A DNA stretch of 64,000 bases from Oxalobacteraceae bacterium OTU3CINTB1 (GTDB taxonomy: Bacteria; Pseudomonadota; Gammaproteobacteria; Burkholderiales; Burkholderiaceae_D): NCBI GenBank assembly GCA_024123955.1, contig CP099652.1, forward strand, positions 4,774,001-4,838,000. Direction: 5' to 3'. Made by a program: the position numbers and the translations under genes. Of this stretch, positions 42,068-51,615 are shown one piece after another; positions within the stretch are counted from its first letter, which is position 1, and each line of letters opens with the position of its first letter. Under the pieces are notes generated by a model. That model was not told where the DNA came from. It made no database searches and worked only from the letters and a program-made list of their open reading frames with translations.

Positions 42068-43714
42068 ATGCTCGACCAGGTCAACGTCAGGACGCGTTTT
42101 CTCATCCTCATCGGCTGCTTCGTGGCCGGCTTCGCCGTCTACGGCGCGTGGTCGTTCAAGGCCCTCAACGAGATCCAGGTCAACGGCCCGATCTACCAGC
42201 GCATCGTGCAGAGCAAGGATTTGATCGCCGACATCCTGCCGCCGCCCGAATACATCATCGAATCCTACCTGGTGTGCCTGCAGATGGCCAACCTCGGCCA
42301 GGCTGATGGCGCCCCGGCGGCGCGCGAGGCGCTGGCCCAGCGCCTGCGCGCGCTCAAGGCCGACTACGATACCCGCCACACCTATTGGCAAGCCCAGACA
42401 CTGCCCGGGCGGATGGGACCGCTGATGCTGGAGCAGGCCCACGCGCCGGCGCTGGCCTTTTACGCCACCGCCTTCGACACTTTCGTCCCGGCGCTGGCCA
42501 GGGGCGACCAGGACGGCGCGGCGGCCGCGCTCAAGCGCCTGGCCGGCCTGTACGAGACGCACCGCAAGGTCATCGACCAGGTGGTCCAGCTGGCCACCGC
42601 CCAGTCCACCCTCGACGAGGCGGCCGCGCGCGAACGCATCGCCGCCGCGCAGTGGCAGTGCGCGCTGATCCTGGCCGCCGCGCTGGCCGCCAGCGTGGCC
42701 GCCGCCAACCTGATCATGCGCGGCTTGCGGCGCCAGCTCGGCGGCGAGCCGGCGCTGGCGGCCGGCATCGCCCGCCGCATCGCCGCCGGCGACCTGGCCG
42801 TCGACGTCCAGCTGGCCGCCGGCGACCAGGCCAGCCTGTTGCACGCGATGCGCGACATGCGCGACCAGCTCGGCAGCATCGTCACCCAGGTGCGCACCGG
42901 CACCGACGCGGTGGCCTCGGCATCCGGCCAGATCGCCGCCGGCAACGAGGACCTGTCGACCCGCACGGCGCAGCAAAGCAGCTCGCTCGAAGCCACCACC
43001 GAGGCCATCGGCGCGCTCAACGGCGCGGTCCAGCGCAACGCCGACAACGCCCGCCGCGCCAACGCGTTGGCGCTGTCGGCCTCGGACGTGGCGGCCCAGG
43101 GCGGGGCCGTCGTCACCCAGGTGGTCGACACGATGGGCGCGATCAACCGCGCCTCGCGGCGCATCGCCGACATCATCGGCGTGATCGACGGCATCGCCTT
43201 CCAGACCAACATCCTGGCCCTGAACGCGGCGGTGGAGGCCGCGCGCGCCGGCGAGCAGGGGCGCGGCTTCGCCGTGGTCGCCGGCGAGGTGCGCAACCTG
43301 GCCCAGCGCAGCGCGGCGGCCGCGCGCGAAATCAAGGGCTTGATCGAGGAATCGGTCGAGCAGGTCGACACCGGCGCCGCGCTGGTCGACCGGGCCGGCG
43401 CGACGATGACCGAGATCGTCGCCAGCGTGGCGCGGGTGACCGACATCATGGGCCAGATCGCCACCGCCAGCGGCGAGCAGACCGACGGCATCGCCCGCAT
43501 CGGCGCGGCCGTCGGCGGCATGGACCAGGCCACGCAGCAAAACGCCGCGCTGGTCGAACAAGCCGGCGCGGCCGCTGCCCTGCTGCACGAGCAGGCCAGC
43601 CACCTGGCGCGCGTGGTTGGCGTATTCTCGCTTACCCCGTCGCTGGCGCCGTCCGGCAACGCCGGCGACAACTCCGGGGTCAGGTCCACTTTTTCTACAC
43701 AAGCTCTGCACTAA
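42068..43714 (+). CDS. Methyl-accepting chemotaxis protein with repeat-derived C-terminus
   Basis: Membrane chemoreceptor of 548 residues. It has a first helix (about 10-30), a periplasmic four-helix-type sensor, a second helix (about 195-215), HAMP, and a signalling domain with the hairpin tip [20 protein letters not shown]. The stop codon lies inside a repeat element whose left arm starts at 43672, so the last 13 or so residues ([13 protein letters not shown]) are encoded by the repeat. There is no CheR-docking pentapeptide at the end. The ligand is unknown. Confidence 0.93.
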   Translation: MLDQVNVRTRFLILIGCFVAGFAVYGAWSFKALNEIQVNGPIYQRIVQSKDLIADILPPPEYIIESYLVCLQMANLGQADGAPAAREALAQRLRALKADYDTRHTYWQAQTLPGRMGPLMLEQAHAPALAFYATAFDTFVPALARGDQDGAAAALKRLAGLYETHRKVIDQVVQLATAQSTLDEAAARERIAAAQWQCALILAAALAASVAAANLIMRGLRRQLGGEPALAAGIARRIAAGDLAVDVQLAAGDQASLLHAMRDMRDQLGSIVTQVRTGTDAVASASGQIAAGNEDLSTRTAQQSSSLEATTEAIGALNGAVQRNADNARRANALALSASDVAAQGGAVVTQVVDTMGAINRASRRIADIIGVIDGIAFQTNILALNAAVEAARAGEQGRGFAVVAGEVRNLAQRSAAAAREIKGLIEESVEQVDTGAALVDRAGATMTEIVASVARVTDIMGQIATASGEQTDGIARIGAAVGGMDQATQQNAALVEQAGAAAALLHEQASHLARVVGVFSLTPSLAPSGNAGDNSGVRSTFSTQALH

Positions 43715-43790
43715 AACGCCGCCGGCGCCGCCTACGGCCGGGTCCGTGTAGAAATGGTGGACCTGACCCCGGAGCGCTGACCCCGGAGCG
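43672..43790. repeat. Inverted-repeat element at the MCP 3' end
   Basis: Two 29-bp arms, 43672-43700 and 43746-43774, are inverted copies with 27 of 29 positions matching; the outer end is CTCCGGGGTCAGGTCCAC. The right end is extended by a tandem 14-bp direct repeat CTGACCCCGGAGCG (43763-43776 and 43777-43790). The left arm lies inside the chemoreceptor coding sequence. It encodes no protein and looks like a small non-autonomous element. Confidence 0.75.
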
Positions 43791-44126
43791 GTTTTGCTGC
43801 GGCGCACACGCAAACGGGCAATTAACTGTACAGGCGGGGCGAAACTACTGTATAGTGTCGCCTGTGCGCTGCAGTGAGCGCGCCGCGATAACCAGCGGCG
43901 CCGATTGATCAGCCAGGTATTACTAGCAGCTACGCAAGCCTTAGCGCATCTCCCTGATGTCGCTTATGAAGCCCTCCCGCCTTTGGTGTCGCACCTGACA
44001 CCGTCCCGGCGCAAAGCTTTTGTGCCGAAATTTCTTTCGATTTTGATTGAGTCATTTCGTTTTGGTAGGCGTTGCTATTTCGCGTTCGGCGTTTGCACGG
44101 GCGCAGGTTTTTTACGAAAGAACAGC
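43791..44126 (+). promoter_or_regulatory. Promoter and long leader of the DEAD-box helicase gene
   Basis: TGTACA (43827-43832), an 18-bp spacer and TATAGT (43851-43856) form a plausible promoter. The transcript would then carry a leader of about 260 nt before the helicase ATG at 44127. The leader is lower in GC than the coding regions and has T-rich tracts near 44030-44120. Long leaders are known for cold-induced RNA helicases, so a thermosensitive or autoregulatory element is possible. An in-frame extension upstream of 44127 is not protein-like. Confidence 0.5.
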
Positions 44127-45527
44127 ATGACATTTGAAGCACTAGGTCTCAACACGTCCATCATCAAAGCCCTGACCGACGCCGGCTACACCGCGCCGAC
44201 CCCGGTTCAGCAGCAGGCCATTCCTGCCGCCATCGCAGGCAAGGACTTGTTGGTTTCCTCGCAAACCGGTTCCGGCAAGACCGCCGCATTTATGCTGCCG
44301 TCGCTGCACCGTTTGTCCGAGATCGACCCGGCCGCCGCCGGCAAGACTCCAAATCAAGAAATGCAGGCCGCCCGCGCCCGTGGCGAGCGTCCGCGCTTCA
44401 AAGCCGCACAGCCAAAAATGCTGGTGTTGACCCCAACCCGCGAACTGGCCCTGCAAGTGACCTCCAATACCGACAAGTACAGTGTCAACCTGCGCCGTTT
44501 GAAGGCCGTGTCGATCCTGGGCGGTATGCCTTACCCGAAACAGATGCAATTGCTGGCCAAGAATCCCGAGATCCTGGTCGCCACCCCCGGCCGTCTGATC
44601 GACCATATGGAATCGGGCAAGATCGACTTCTCGCAACTGGAAATCCTGGTGCTCGACGAAGCCGACCGCATGCTGGACATGGGTTTCATCGACGACATCG
44701 AAAAAATCGTCGACGCGACGCCTTCGACCCGTCAAACCATGCTGTTCTCGGCCACGCTCGACGGCGTCGTCGGCAACATGGCGCGCCGCATCACCAAGGA
44801 TCCGCAAGTGATTCAGGTGCTCAGCGCCGCCAACAAGCACGAAAACATCACCCAGCGCGTGCACTTCGTCGACGACCTGTCGCACAAGAACCGCCTGCTG
44901 GACCACCTGCTGCGCGACGATTCGCTCGACCAGGCCGTGGTGTTTACCGCCACCAAGCGCGACGCCGACACCATCGCCGACCGCCTGAACATCGCCGGCT
45001 TCTCGGCCGCCGCGCTGCATGGCGACATGCACCAGGGCGCCCGCAACCGCACCCTGGACAGCCTGCGCCGCGGCCAGGTCAAGATCCTGATCGCCACCGA
45101 CGTCGCCGCCCGCGGCATCGACGTGCCGACGATCACGCACGTGTTCAACTACGACCTGCCGAAGTTCCCTGAGGACTACGTCCATCGCATCGGCCGCACC
45201 GGCCGCGCCGGCCGCAACGGTCTGGCGATCTCGCTGGTGAACCACGCCGAAGGCATGAACGTCAAGCGCATCGAGCGTTTCACCAAGCAGCTGATCCCGG
45301 TCAACGTCATCGAAGGCTACGAGCCGAAGAAGACCGCCTCGGCGGCCCGTTCGACCTCGCGTCCAGGTGGCTGGAAGCCGGGCGACAACCGCACCGCGGC
45401 CAAGCCGGGCCAGCGCACGTTCAGCAAGCCGAGCGCTCCGCGCAAGGAAGGCAGCACCGGCGGCGGCTACAAGGGCAGCAACCCGCGCAGCACCGACGGC
45501 GCCCGCCGCAGCTACGGCGACCGTTAA
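44127..45527 (+). CDS. DEAD-box ATP-dependent RNA helicase (RhlE type)
   Basis: RNA helicase of 466 residues from the ATG at 44127. Motifs are complete: Q motif (YTAPTPVQQQAIPA), SSQTGSGKTAAF, LTPTREL, VLDEADRMLDMGF, SAT, and HRIGRTGRAGRNG. A basic, Gly/Ser/Arg-rich tail (about 385-466) would bind RNA. An insertion rich in Ala/Arg follows motif I, as in RhlE relatives. Probable roles are ribosome assembly or mRNA decay in the cold. Confidence 0.92.
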   Translation: MTFEALGLNTSIIKALTDAGYTAPTPVQQQAIPAAIAGKDLLVSSQTGSGKTAAFMLPSLHRLSEIDPAAAGKTPNQEMQAARARGERPRFKAAQPKMLVLTPTRELALQVTSNTDKYSVNLRRLKAVSILGGMPYPKQMQLLAKNPEILVATPGRLIDHMESGKIDFSQLEILVLDEADRMLDMGFIDDIEKIVDATPSTRQTMLFSATLDGVVGNMARRITKDPQVIQVLSAANKHENITQRVHFVDDLSHKNRLLDHLLRDDSLDQAVVFTATKRDADTIADRLNIAGFSAAALHGDMHQGARNRTLDSLRRGQVKILIATDVAARGIDVPTITHVFNYDLPKFPEDYVHRIGRTGRAGRNGLAISLVNHAEGMNVKRIERFTKQLIPVNVIEGYEPKKTASAARSTSRPGGWKPGDNRTAAKPGQRTFSKPSAPRKEGSTGGGYKGSNPRSTDGARRSYGDR

Positions 45528-45559
45528 TCGTCATCGTTAGCACAGCGTAAGCGACCAAT

Positions 45560-45595
45560 AAAGGCGGCCACCAGAGCGATCTGGTGGCCGCCTTT
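45560..45595 (+). terminator. Rho-independent terminator after the helicase gene
   Basis: A perfect 16-bp stem with a GCGA loop; the right arm ends in CCTTT. It lies 32 bp after the helicase stop. Confidence 0.8.
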
Positions 45596-45699
45596 GCGTC
45601 CGGGCGCCGGATGGCTGGCGCGGCGCATGGCTTTTCAGCTAACATGGCTGTTTGCAGCGGCGCGCTTGGCGCCGGTGACGCCAAACCAAGGATTCATTT

Positions 45700-47313
45700 T
45701 TGCTAGTTCGCCAGCTTTTCAGCACGATCTCCGCCATCCGTGTGATCCACACCATCGGCATCCTCCGCTTCGCCGCCGGCCTCTGCCTGGCCATCGCCAG
45801 CGTCCAGGCCGTCGCGGCCGAGGGCGCGGCGGCGTTGCTCGCCCAGGCGCGCGAGGCGGTCGGCGGCAACGCCTGGCGGCAGGTCAAGACGCAGCATACG
45901 CAGTTCGTGCGCACCTACCTCGACCACGACGAGGCCGGCAGCAGCGACATCGATTTCGCCAGCGGCCGCTATGCGCAGCGCATCCCCACGTCGGCGGTGG
46001 CGCGCCTGATGTCGCGCTCGGACGGCCAGAACTTCTGGCGCCAGCGCATGGGCAAGCTGGAAAAACAGGAAGGCGCGGCGCGCGATCCCGAGCTGCATCT
46101 GGGACGCCAGTCGTACGCCTGGTGGTTCGCGCGCGGCGCCAAGGCGCGCCGGCTGGAACTGAAAGCGCCGCGCCGCCACGCCGGCGTCGACTACGCGGTT
46201 GTGCGCGTCGAGCTCGCGTCGGGCATCGCCTTCGATTACTGGATCAACGACGAGACCCACCGCATCGAGCGCCGCCAGGAGGTGGTCGACGGCAAAACCT
46301 TCACCATCGACTACCGCGATTTCCGCCGTGTGGGGGCGGTCACCCTGCCCTTCGAGGAAAGCATCCGCGACGCCAAGGATGCCGCCGACGAGGAAACGCT
46401 GCGCGTGTCCACCATCGTGCTCAACCGCCCCGCCGCGCAAATGGACTTCTCCTTGCCGCAGCCGGCCGTCATGCAGGGTTTCTCGGCCCAGCGGCCGGCG
46501 GTGACGGTGCCGTTCGAGCCGTGCGAAGCGCACATTTGCGTGATGCTGACCTTGAATGGACAGGGTCCGTTCAAATTCATCCTCGACACCGGCGCCCGCA
46601 ACGTCATCAGCGACAAACTGTACCGGCGCCTGCGCCTGCCCGCCCAGGGCGTGGCCGTGCTGTCGGGCCTCGGCCAGCAGACCGAGCGCGGTGTGCTGAC
46701 CACGGTGCAGCAAATCGGCATGGCCGGCCTGACCGTGGACCGGCAGGCCTTCTTCACCAGTCCCACGCTCGACAACCTGCCGATCGACGGCACCATCGGC
46801 TACGAGTGGCTGTGGCTGACCCCGACGTTGATCGACTACGCCGCGCGCCAGCTGACCTTCCACGACCCGAACAGCTTTGTCTATCGCGGCGCGGCCGCCG
46901 CCACGCCGCTGTCGTTCCACGACAAGACGCCGCAGATCGAAGCCGTGCTCGACGGCCTGCCGGGCAAGTTCACCATCGACACCGGCAGTGATTTTTCGCT
47001 GACGATGAGCAAGCCGTTCGTCGAGCGCTACGGCTTGGTGGAAAAATACCGCGCGGGCGACACGGTGCAGACCGCGCAAGTCATCGGCGGCACCACCCAG
47101 GTGCTGAAGACGCGCGGCAAGCTGTTCGAGATGGGCGGCGTGCAAATCGCCGACCCGACCCTGGAACTGTCGACCCGGGGCGGCGGCACGCTGAACAGCC
47201 CCACCCTTGCCGGCAACATCAGCAACGGCATTTTGCGGCAGCTGAACATCCTGTTCGACTATCAGGGCGGCAAGGTGTATATCGAACCGAATAAGGCGCT
47301 GTCGGCCGAGTAG
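45700..47313 (+). CDS. Exported protein with two retropepsin-like aspartyl protease domains
   Basis: A 537-residue protein with a hydrophobic N-terminal signal segment (GILRFAAGLCLAIASVQAVA). The first ~250 residues look like an outer-membrane-lipoprotein-sorting type beta fold (YAQRI...DYWINDETHRIERRQEV). Two aspartyl-protease-like halves follow: FILDTGARNVIS (about 295) and FTIDTGSDFSLT (about 425). Clan AA halves normally work as a dimer, so the two here may pair within one chain. The TTG start is supported by AAGGA upstream. Target unknown. Confidence 0.8.
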   Translation: MLVRQLFSTISAIRVIHTIGILRFAAGLCLAIASVQAVAAEGAAALLAQAREAVGGNAWRQVKTQHTQFVRTYLDHDEAGSSDIDFASGRYAQRIPTSAVARLMSRSDGQNFWRQRMGKLEKQEGAARDPELHLGRQSYAWWFARGAKARRLELKAPRRHAGVDYAVVRVELASGIAFDYWINDETHRIERRQEVVDGKTFTIDYRDFRRVGAVTLPFEESIRDAKDAADEETLRVSTIVLNRPAAQMDFSLPQPAVMQGFSAQRPAVTVPFEPCEAHICVMLTLNGQGPFKFILDTGARNVISDKLYRRLRLPAQGVAVLSGLGQQTERGVLTTVQQIGMAGLTVDRQAFFTSPTLDNLPIDGTIGYEWLWLTPTLIDYAARQLTFHDPNSFVYRGAAAATPLSFHDKTPQIEAVLDGLPGKFTIDTGSDFSLTMSKPFVERYGLVEKYRAGDTVQTAQVIGGTTQVLKTRGKLFEMGGVQIADPTLELSTRGGGTLNSPTLAGNISNGILRQLNILFDYQGGKVYIEPNKALSAE

Positions 47314-47383
47314 TTCGCAGCCCAGCAGGCATCAATTTGTATCGTTCACACAATATCCGCGACGGCGGGCCGTCTACACTACC

Positions 47384-47941
47384 ATGCAGCCGCCATCCCC
47401 CACCACCGCCGACCAGGACCAGGCCATCACCGCGACGGTGTTGCGCGAGCGCTCCAAGCTGGGCAGCTTCATCCGTCGCCGGGTGGCCGACCAGACCGAC
47501 GCCGAAGACATCCTGCAAGACGTCTTTTACGAATTCACCCAGGCCCACCGCCTGCCCGAGCCGATCGAGCAGGTCAGCGCTTGGCTGTACCGCGTCGCCC
47601 GCAACCGCATCATCGACCGCTTCCGCAAGAAAAAGGAAGTGCCGCTGGACGACATGGTCGACGAGGATGGCGAAGCCTACCGGCTCGACCTGCTGCTGCC
47701 GTCGGCCGACGCCGGCCCCGAACACGCCTACCACCGCGCCATGCTGCTGGAACAACTGCAGGCGGCGCTGGAAGAACTGCCGCCCAACCAACGCGACGTC
47801 TTCATCGCCCACGAGCTTGACGGGCTGAGCTTCAAGGACATGGCGCTGCAAAGCGGCGTGTCCGTCAACACCCTGCTGGCGCGCAAACGCTACGCCGTGC
47901 TGCACCTGCGCGCGCGGCTGCAGGACCTGTACAACGAATGA
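47384..47941 (+). CDS. ECF-type RNA polymerase sigma factor
   Basis: A 185-residue sigma factor. Region 2 is FIRRRVADQTDAEDILQDVF...AWLYRVARNRIIDRFRKKKE. Region 4 is ALEELPPNQRDVFIAHELDG and LSFKDMALQSGVSVNTLLAR. No classical anti-sigma factor is adjacent; a small histidine-containing membrane protein follows 13 bp later and may take that role. Confidence 0.9.
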   Translation: MQPPSPTTADQDQAITATVLRERSKLGSFIRRRVADQTDAEDILQDVFYEFTQAHRLPEPIEQVSAWLYRVARNRIIDRFRKKKEVPLDDMVDEDGEAYRLDLLLPSADAGPEHAYHRAMLLEQLQAALEELPPNQRDVFIAHELDGLSFKDMALQSGVSVNTLLARKRYAVLHLRARLQDLYNE

Positions 47942-47954
47942 AAGGAGAGTTGAA

Positions 47955-48284
47955 ATGATCAAATACAAACTGCTGCTCATCCCCAAGATGCTGGTGATCC
48001 TGGCGCTGCTGGGCTGGATCGTCATGCTGCTGTGGAACTGGATCGTCCCCCATCTGTTCGCCGGCAGTACGCCGCTGGACTATTGGCGCGCGCTCGGACT
48101 GCTGGTACTGTGCCGTATCCTGGTCGGCGGCTTCGGCGGCCGCCACCATCACGACGGCGGCGCGCAACGCTGGCAGCGCTGGCAGGCGATGACGCCTGAG
48201 GAACGCGAACAGTTCCGTGCCGCCCATAAAGGCCGCTTCTGGGGCCCCGGCCGGGAGTGGACGAAAGAAAACATCAAGGAATAA
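47955..48284 (+). CDS. Small membrane protein following the ECF sigma gene
   Basis: A 109-residue protein with two hydrophobic segments (about 8-30 and 42-60), then a cytoplasmic-type tail with GGRHHHDGGAQRWQRWQAMTPEEREQFRAAHKG. The HHHD cluster could bind metal. A good AAAGGAG ribosome site precedes it, and it is cotranscribed with the sigma factor. The family is not recognised; an anti-sigma or sensor role is a guess from position. Confidence 0.7.
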   Translation: MIKYKLLLIPKMLVILALLGWIVMLLWNWIVPHLFAGSTPLDYWRALGLLVLCRILVGGFGGRHHHDGGAQRWQRWQAMTPEEREQFRAAHKGRFWGPGREWTKENIKE

Positions 48285-48286
48285 AC

Positions 48287-49519
48287 ATGACGAAAACCAA
48301 CGCCGCCGTCGCGGCGAATTTCACCCCGTACCAAAAAATCGTCGTCGCGATGCTTGCCTTCCTGCAGTTCGCGGTGATCCTCGACTTCATGCTGATGTCG
48401 CCGCTGGGCGCGGTCATCATGCCGGCCCTGAATATCGGGCCGATGGAGTTCGGCCTGGTGGTGTCGGCCTACGCCTTCAGCGCCGGCGCCTCCGGCCTGC
48501 TGACGGCCGGTTTCGCCGACCGCTACGACCGCAAGAAACTGCTGCTGTTCTTCTACACCGGCTTCATCCTCGGCACCGTCTGGTGCGGGCTGGCGCAAAG
48601 CTTCGAGAGCCTGCTGGCCGCGCGCGTGGTCACCGGCCTGTTCGGCGGCGTCATCGGCTCCATCGTGCTGGCCATCTCGACCGACCTGTTCCCGCCGCAG
48701 ATGCGCGGCCGCGTCATGGGCCTGATCCAGACCGCCTTCGCCGCCAGCCAGGTGCTCGGGATCCCGATCGGCATTTATTTGTCGAACCAATGGAACTGGC
48801 ACGTCCCCTTCCTCGCCATGGCCGTGTTCGGCCTGGCCGGCGGCCTGCTGGTCGCGTGGAAAATGCAGCCGGTCAACGCCCACCTCGACCAGCCGCAGCA
48901 GCACAGCCCGTGGGTCCACCTGTACCGCACGGTGACGGTGCCGCGCCACCTGCTGGCCTTTTCCATCACCGCCCTCTTGACCACCGGCGGCTTCATGCTG
49001 ATGCCCTTCAGCAGCGCCTACATCGTCAACAACCTCGGCATCGACATGCACCACCTGCCCACCGTCTACCTGATCACCGGCGTGTGCACCATCTTCGCCG
49101 GTCCGTTGATCGGCCGGGCCGCAGACAAACGCGGCAAGTTCCCCGTGTTCGTGTTCGGCACCGCGCTGTCGATGCTGATGGTGGTGGTCTACACCCACCT
49201 GGGCACCATTCCCATGTGGGCGCTGGTGGCGGTCAACGCCCTGATGTTCGTCGGCATCTTCTCGCGCATGATCCCGTTCCAGGCGATGGCCGCCTCCGTG
49301 CCGCCGGCAACGCAACGGGGCTCCTTCAATGCCATCAGCGCCTCGCTGCAGCAACTGTCGGGCGGCATCGCCTCGGTCGTGGCCGGCCACATCGTGACCC
49401 AGGCGCCGAACGGCAAGCTGCAGCACTTCGACGTGGTCGGCTACGTGGTCGTGGCCACCTCGCTGGTGGCGCTGGGGCTGGTGTGGCAGTTGCAGCGTCA
49501 AATGTTGGCGCGTCCCTAA
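48287..49519 (+). CDS. MFS transporter, DHA1-like
   Basis: A 410-residue permease with about twelve helices. ADRYDRKKLLLFFYTGFILG is motif A, and DLFPPQMRGRVMGLIQTAFA is typical of drug:H+ antiporters. The start at 48287 has AAGGA 7 nt upstream; it directly follows the small membrane protein gene, so sigma factor, membrane protein and transporter form one unit. Substrate unknown. Confidence 0.88.
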   Translation: MTKTNAAVAANFTPYQKIVVAMLAFLQFAVILDFMLMSPLGAVIMPALNIGPMEFGLVVSAYAFSAGASGLLTAGFADRYDRKKLLLFFYTGFILGTVWCGLAQSFESLLAARVVTGLFGGVIGSIVLAISTDLFPPQMRGRVMGLIQTAFAASQVLGIPIGIYLSNQWNWHVPFLAMAVFGLAGGLLVAWKMQPVNAHLDQPQQHSPWVHLYRTVTVPRHLLAFSITALLTTGGFMLMPFSSAYIVNNLGIDMHHLPTVYLITGVCTIFAGPLIGRAADKRGKFPVFVFGTALSMLMVVVYTHLGTIPMWALVAVNALMFVGIFSRMIPFQAMAASVPPATQRGSFNAISASLQQLSGGIASVVAGHIVTQAPNGKLQHFDVVGYVVVATSLVALGLVWQLQRQMLARP

Positions 49520-49626
49520 TATTGACCAAACTCCAGCTCATTAAGAATATCCAACATAGTTGCCACAAGGCACTATTTTCACACTATAATGGCTGGAGTG
49601 ATAATCATCTCGAAGGGAGCAATTGC

Positions 49627-49818
49627 ATGAACGCCAGAAATATGGACGCGGCCTGTTTGCGGGCGCTGCGCCGCCGCGGACACTCCGACAACAGCATCAA
49701 CGCGATGAGCCCCGAAGAGGCATTTTGCGAGTACTGCGCCTACCACGGCATCATGAACCTGGTGCCGGCGACGCTGCAGATGCTCGACAAGCTGCGCAGC
49801 GAACACCGCCCGCAATAA
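49627..49818 (+). CDS. Small conserved-looking protein (63 aa)
   Basis: A 63-residue reading frame with a strong AAGGGAG ribosome site before the ATG. It encodes a charged, helical protein with a Cys pair (FCEYCAYHG) and is followed by a strong terminator. No family is recognised. Translation signals and terminator together support expression. Confidence 0.55.
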   Translation: MNARNMDAACLRALRRRGHSDNSINAMSPEEAFCEYCAYHGIMNLVPATLQMLDKLRSEHRPQ

Positions 49819-49821
49819 ACA

Positions 49822-49857
49822 AAGGCCGCCGGGAGCACCCAGGCGGCCTTGCTGTTT
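49822..49857 (+). terminator. Rho-independent terminator
   Basis: AAGGCCGCC and GGCGGCCTT form a 9-bp stem with an 11-nt loop, followed by GCTGTTTT. It lies 3 bp after the 63-aa gene and may also serve the converging DUF3297 gene. Confidence 0.75.
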
Positions 49858-49878
49858 TCAGAGCGGTGGAATTAACGA

Positions 49879-50127
49879 TTAACGGTAAAACGCTTCGACC
49901 TTGCCTTTGAGCTTGATCAGCATCGGATTGCCCTTGCGGTCCAGGCTTTTGCCGGCCGGAACCTTGATCCAGCCTTCGCTGATGCAATATTCGTCGACGT
50001 CCAGACGCTCTTTGTCGTTGAAACGGATGCCGACGTCGTGTTCGAACACGGCGGCGACATGGTGCGGGCTGCGCGGATCGATCGACAGGCGATCAGGCAG
50101 CGGAGGGAGTTGAGTAGTATCGTTCAT
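49879..50127 (-). CDS. DUF3297 family protein
   Basis: An 82-residue protein. RLSIDPRSPHHVAAVFEHDV and the C-terminal DRKGNPMLIKLKGKVEAFY match DUF3297, a short proteobacterial family of unknown function. It lies 12 bp after the antiporter gene on the same strand and may be cotranscribed with it. Confidence 0.88.
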   Translation of the reverse strand: MNDTTQLPPLPDRLSIDPRSPHHVAAVFEHDVGIRFNDKERLDVDEYCISEGWIKVPAGKSLDRKGNPMLIKLKGKVEAFYR

Positions 50128-50139
50128 GGCGCCATTATA

Positions 50140-51345
50140 TCAGCTGATTTTGAAGATCAGCTGCGCCACGCGCTGCAATTTCGGGTACACCACCGGCACC
50201 GTCAGCATGGTGCTGCCGATGGCCATCAACAGCAGCGCCGTGAAGGTGCCGTTGGTGATGATGCCCTTGTCGAGCAGGATGTTGACGAAGATGATCATGA
50301 TCAAGGCCTTGGTCTGCAGCAGCCAGCCGATGATCGACGCCTCGCCCGGCCCCCACTTGAGGATTTTCCCGGCCAGATGGACCCCGGCCAGCTTGCCGCT
50401 GACCGACGCCGCCAGCAGCACCGCCGCCGCCACGAACACGGCCGAGCCGCCCACCTCCCAGTTGGTGCGCAGGCCGGTGCTGAGGAAGAACACCGGCATC
50501 ACGGCCATCAGCACGTTGGCGCGCAGGAAGTCCATTTTCTCCTGGTTGAACCAGTCCGTATCCATGACCGCGCCGGCCAGGAAGGCGCCGACCATGTAGT
50601 GCAGGCCGGCCCAGTCGGCCGCGAAGGCGCACACGGCCAGCCAGATGAACGCGATATACCAGCGGTCGCGCTCCTCGAGCCGCACCATCATCGCCCGGAA
50701 CAGCTTGGTCGTGAGCGCGAACACCAGCAGGAAGCCGGCCTGGCGCCCCACCCGGTCCCAGTCGAGCAGGATCACGGCCAGCACGCCCCAGATGGCGATG
50801 TCGTCCAGGCTGGCGTAGCGCAGGATGCGCTGGCCGATCGGCTGACGCAGGATTTCCAGCTTTTCCATCAGCAGGATCAGGATCGGCAACGCGGTGACGG
50901 CGCACGCCATGCCCACGCCAAGCACGAACTGCCAGTCCTGCGCCTTCGGTCCGACCCAGCCGGCGTAGCCGAGCATGCCGAGCGCGGCCACGCAGCCGAA
51001 CACCAGCGGCATGCCCAGCGCCAGGCCGGCCGTGATGGTGCTCTCGCGCCGGTGCTCCCAGGCTTTCCTCAAATCGAGTTCGATGCCGGCGATCATCACG
51101 AAAATCATCACCGCCCACCAGGCGATGCCGTTGAGCGACTGCACCACCTGCGGATTAAAGACGAAACTGTAGTATTCCGGATAGGCGCGGCCCATGATGC
51201 CCGGGCCGAGCAAGATGCCGGTGATGATCTGCACCACCACCAGCGGCGCGTAGTAGTCGGTGCGGCCGAAGCGCCAGATCAGATACGGCACGCTAAAGAT
51301 AATTAACATCGCGATCAAAAAGATCTCGGTGGTCCCCATATGCAT
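50140..51345 (-). CDS. Cation:proton antiporter (CPA2 family)
   Basis: Inner-membrane exchanger of 401 residues with about twelve helices. IAGIELDLRKAW and ASLDDIAIWGVLAVILL carry the paired acidic residues expected in the ion site of CPA2 proteins. No C-terminal RCK/TrkA-N domain is present, unlike KefB/C. The ion (Na+ or K+) cannot be read from sequence. The start ATG at 51345 has AGGGGA at good spacing. Confidence 0.88.
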   Translation of the reverse strand: MHMGTTEIFLIAMLIIFSVPYLIWRFGRTDYYAPLVVVQIITGILLGPGIMGRAYPEYYSFVFNPQVVQSLNGIAWWAVMIFVMIAGIELDLRKAWEHRRESTITAGLALGMPLVFGCVAALGMLGYAGWVGPKAQDWQFVLGVGMACAVTALPILILLMEKLEILRQPIGQRILRYASLDDIAIWGVLAVILLDWDRVGRQAGFLLVFALTTKLFRAMMVRLEERDRWYIAFIWLAVCAFAADWAGLHYMVGAFLAGAVMDTDWFNQEKMDFLRANVLMAVMPVFFLSTGLRTNWEVGGSAVFVAAAVLLAASVSGKLAGVHLAGKILKWGPGEASIIGWLLQTKALIMIIFVNILLDKGIITNGTFTALLLMAIGSTMLTVPVVYPKLQRVAQLIFKIS

Positions 51346-51615
51346 AAATGTCCCCTGCTTATTGTAGTTTGAGTAAAAGCCATGCCGCCGTGCCCAGCCA
51401 TAACTTTAGGCAATATTGTATGGCCAAAGCGGCGATGGAAGCGCTGCCAAGTTAATCTTTTCATCATCCGGGCGCCGCGTGCCCGTGTAGTTCGGAACAA
51501 CTCCGTGGGCAGCGTGTCGTAAACGCCACAACGGCGCTTGCTTTCCATCGGCAGACGTATATACTTGCGCAATCAACTATCAGTCAAGCATAAATCAACA
51601 ATGAAAGGATGTATT

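Noticed and set aside
43672..43790. Insertion sequence
   Set aside because: The element is about 0.1 kb, encodes no transposase and shows no target-site duplication.
43905..44126. N-terminal extension of the RNA helicase
   Set aside because: The residues do not look like protein and lie in a leader region. The ATG at 44127 begins the family-typical MTFEALGLN.
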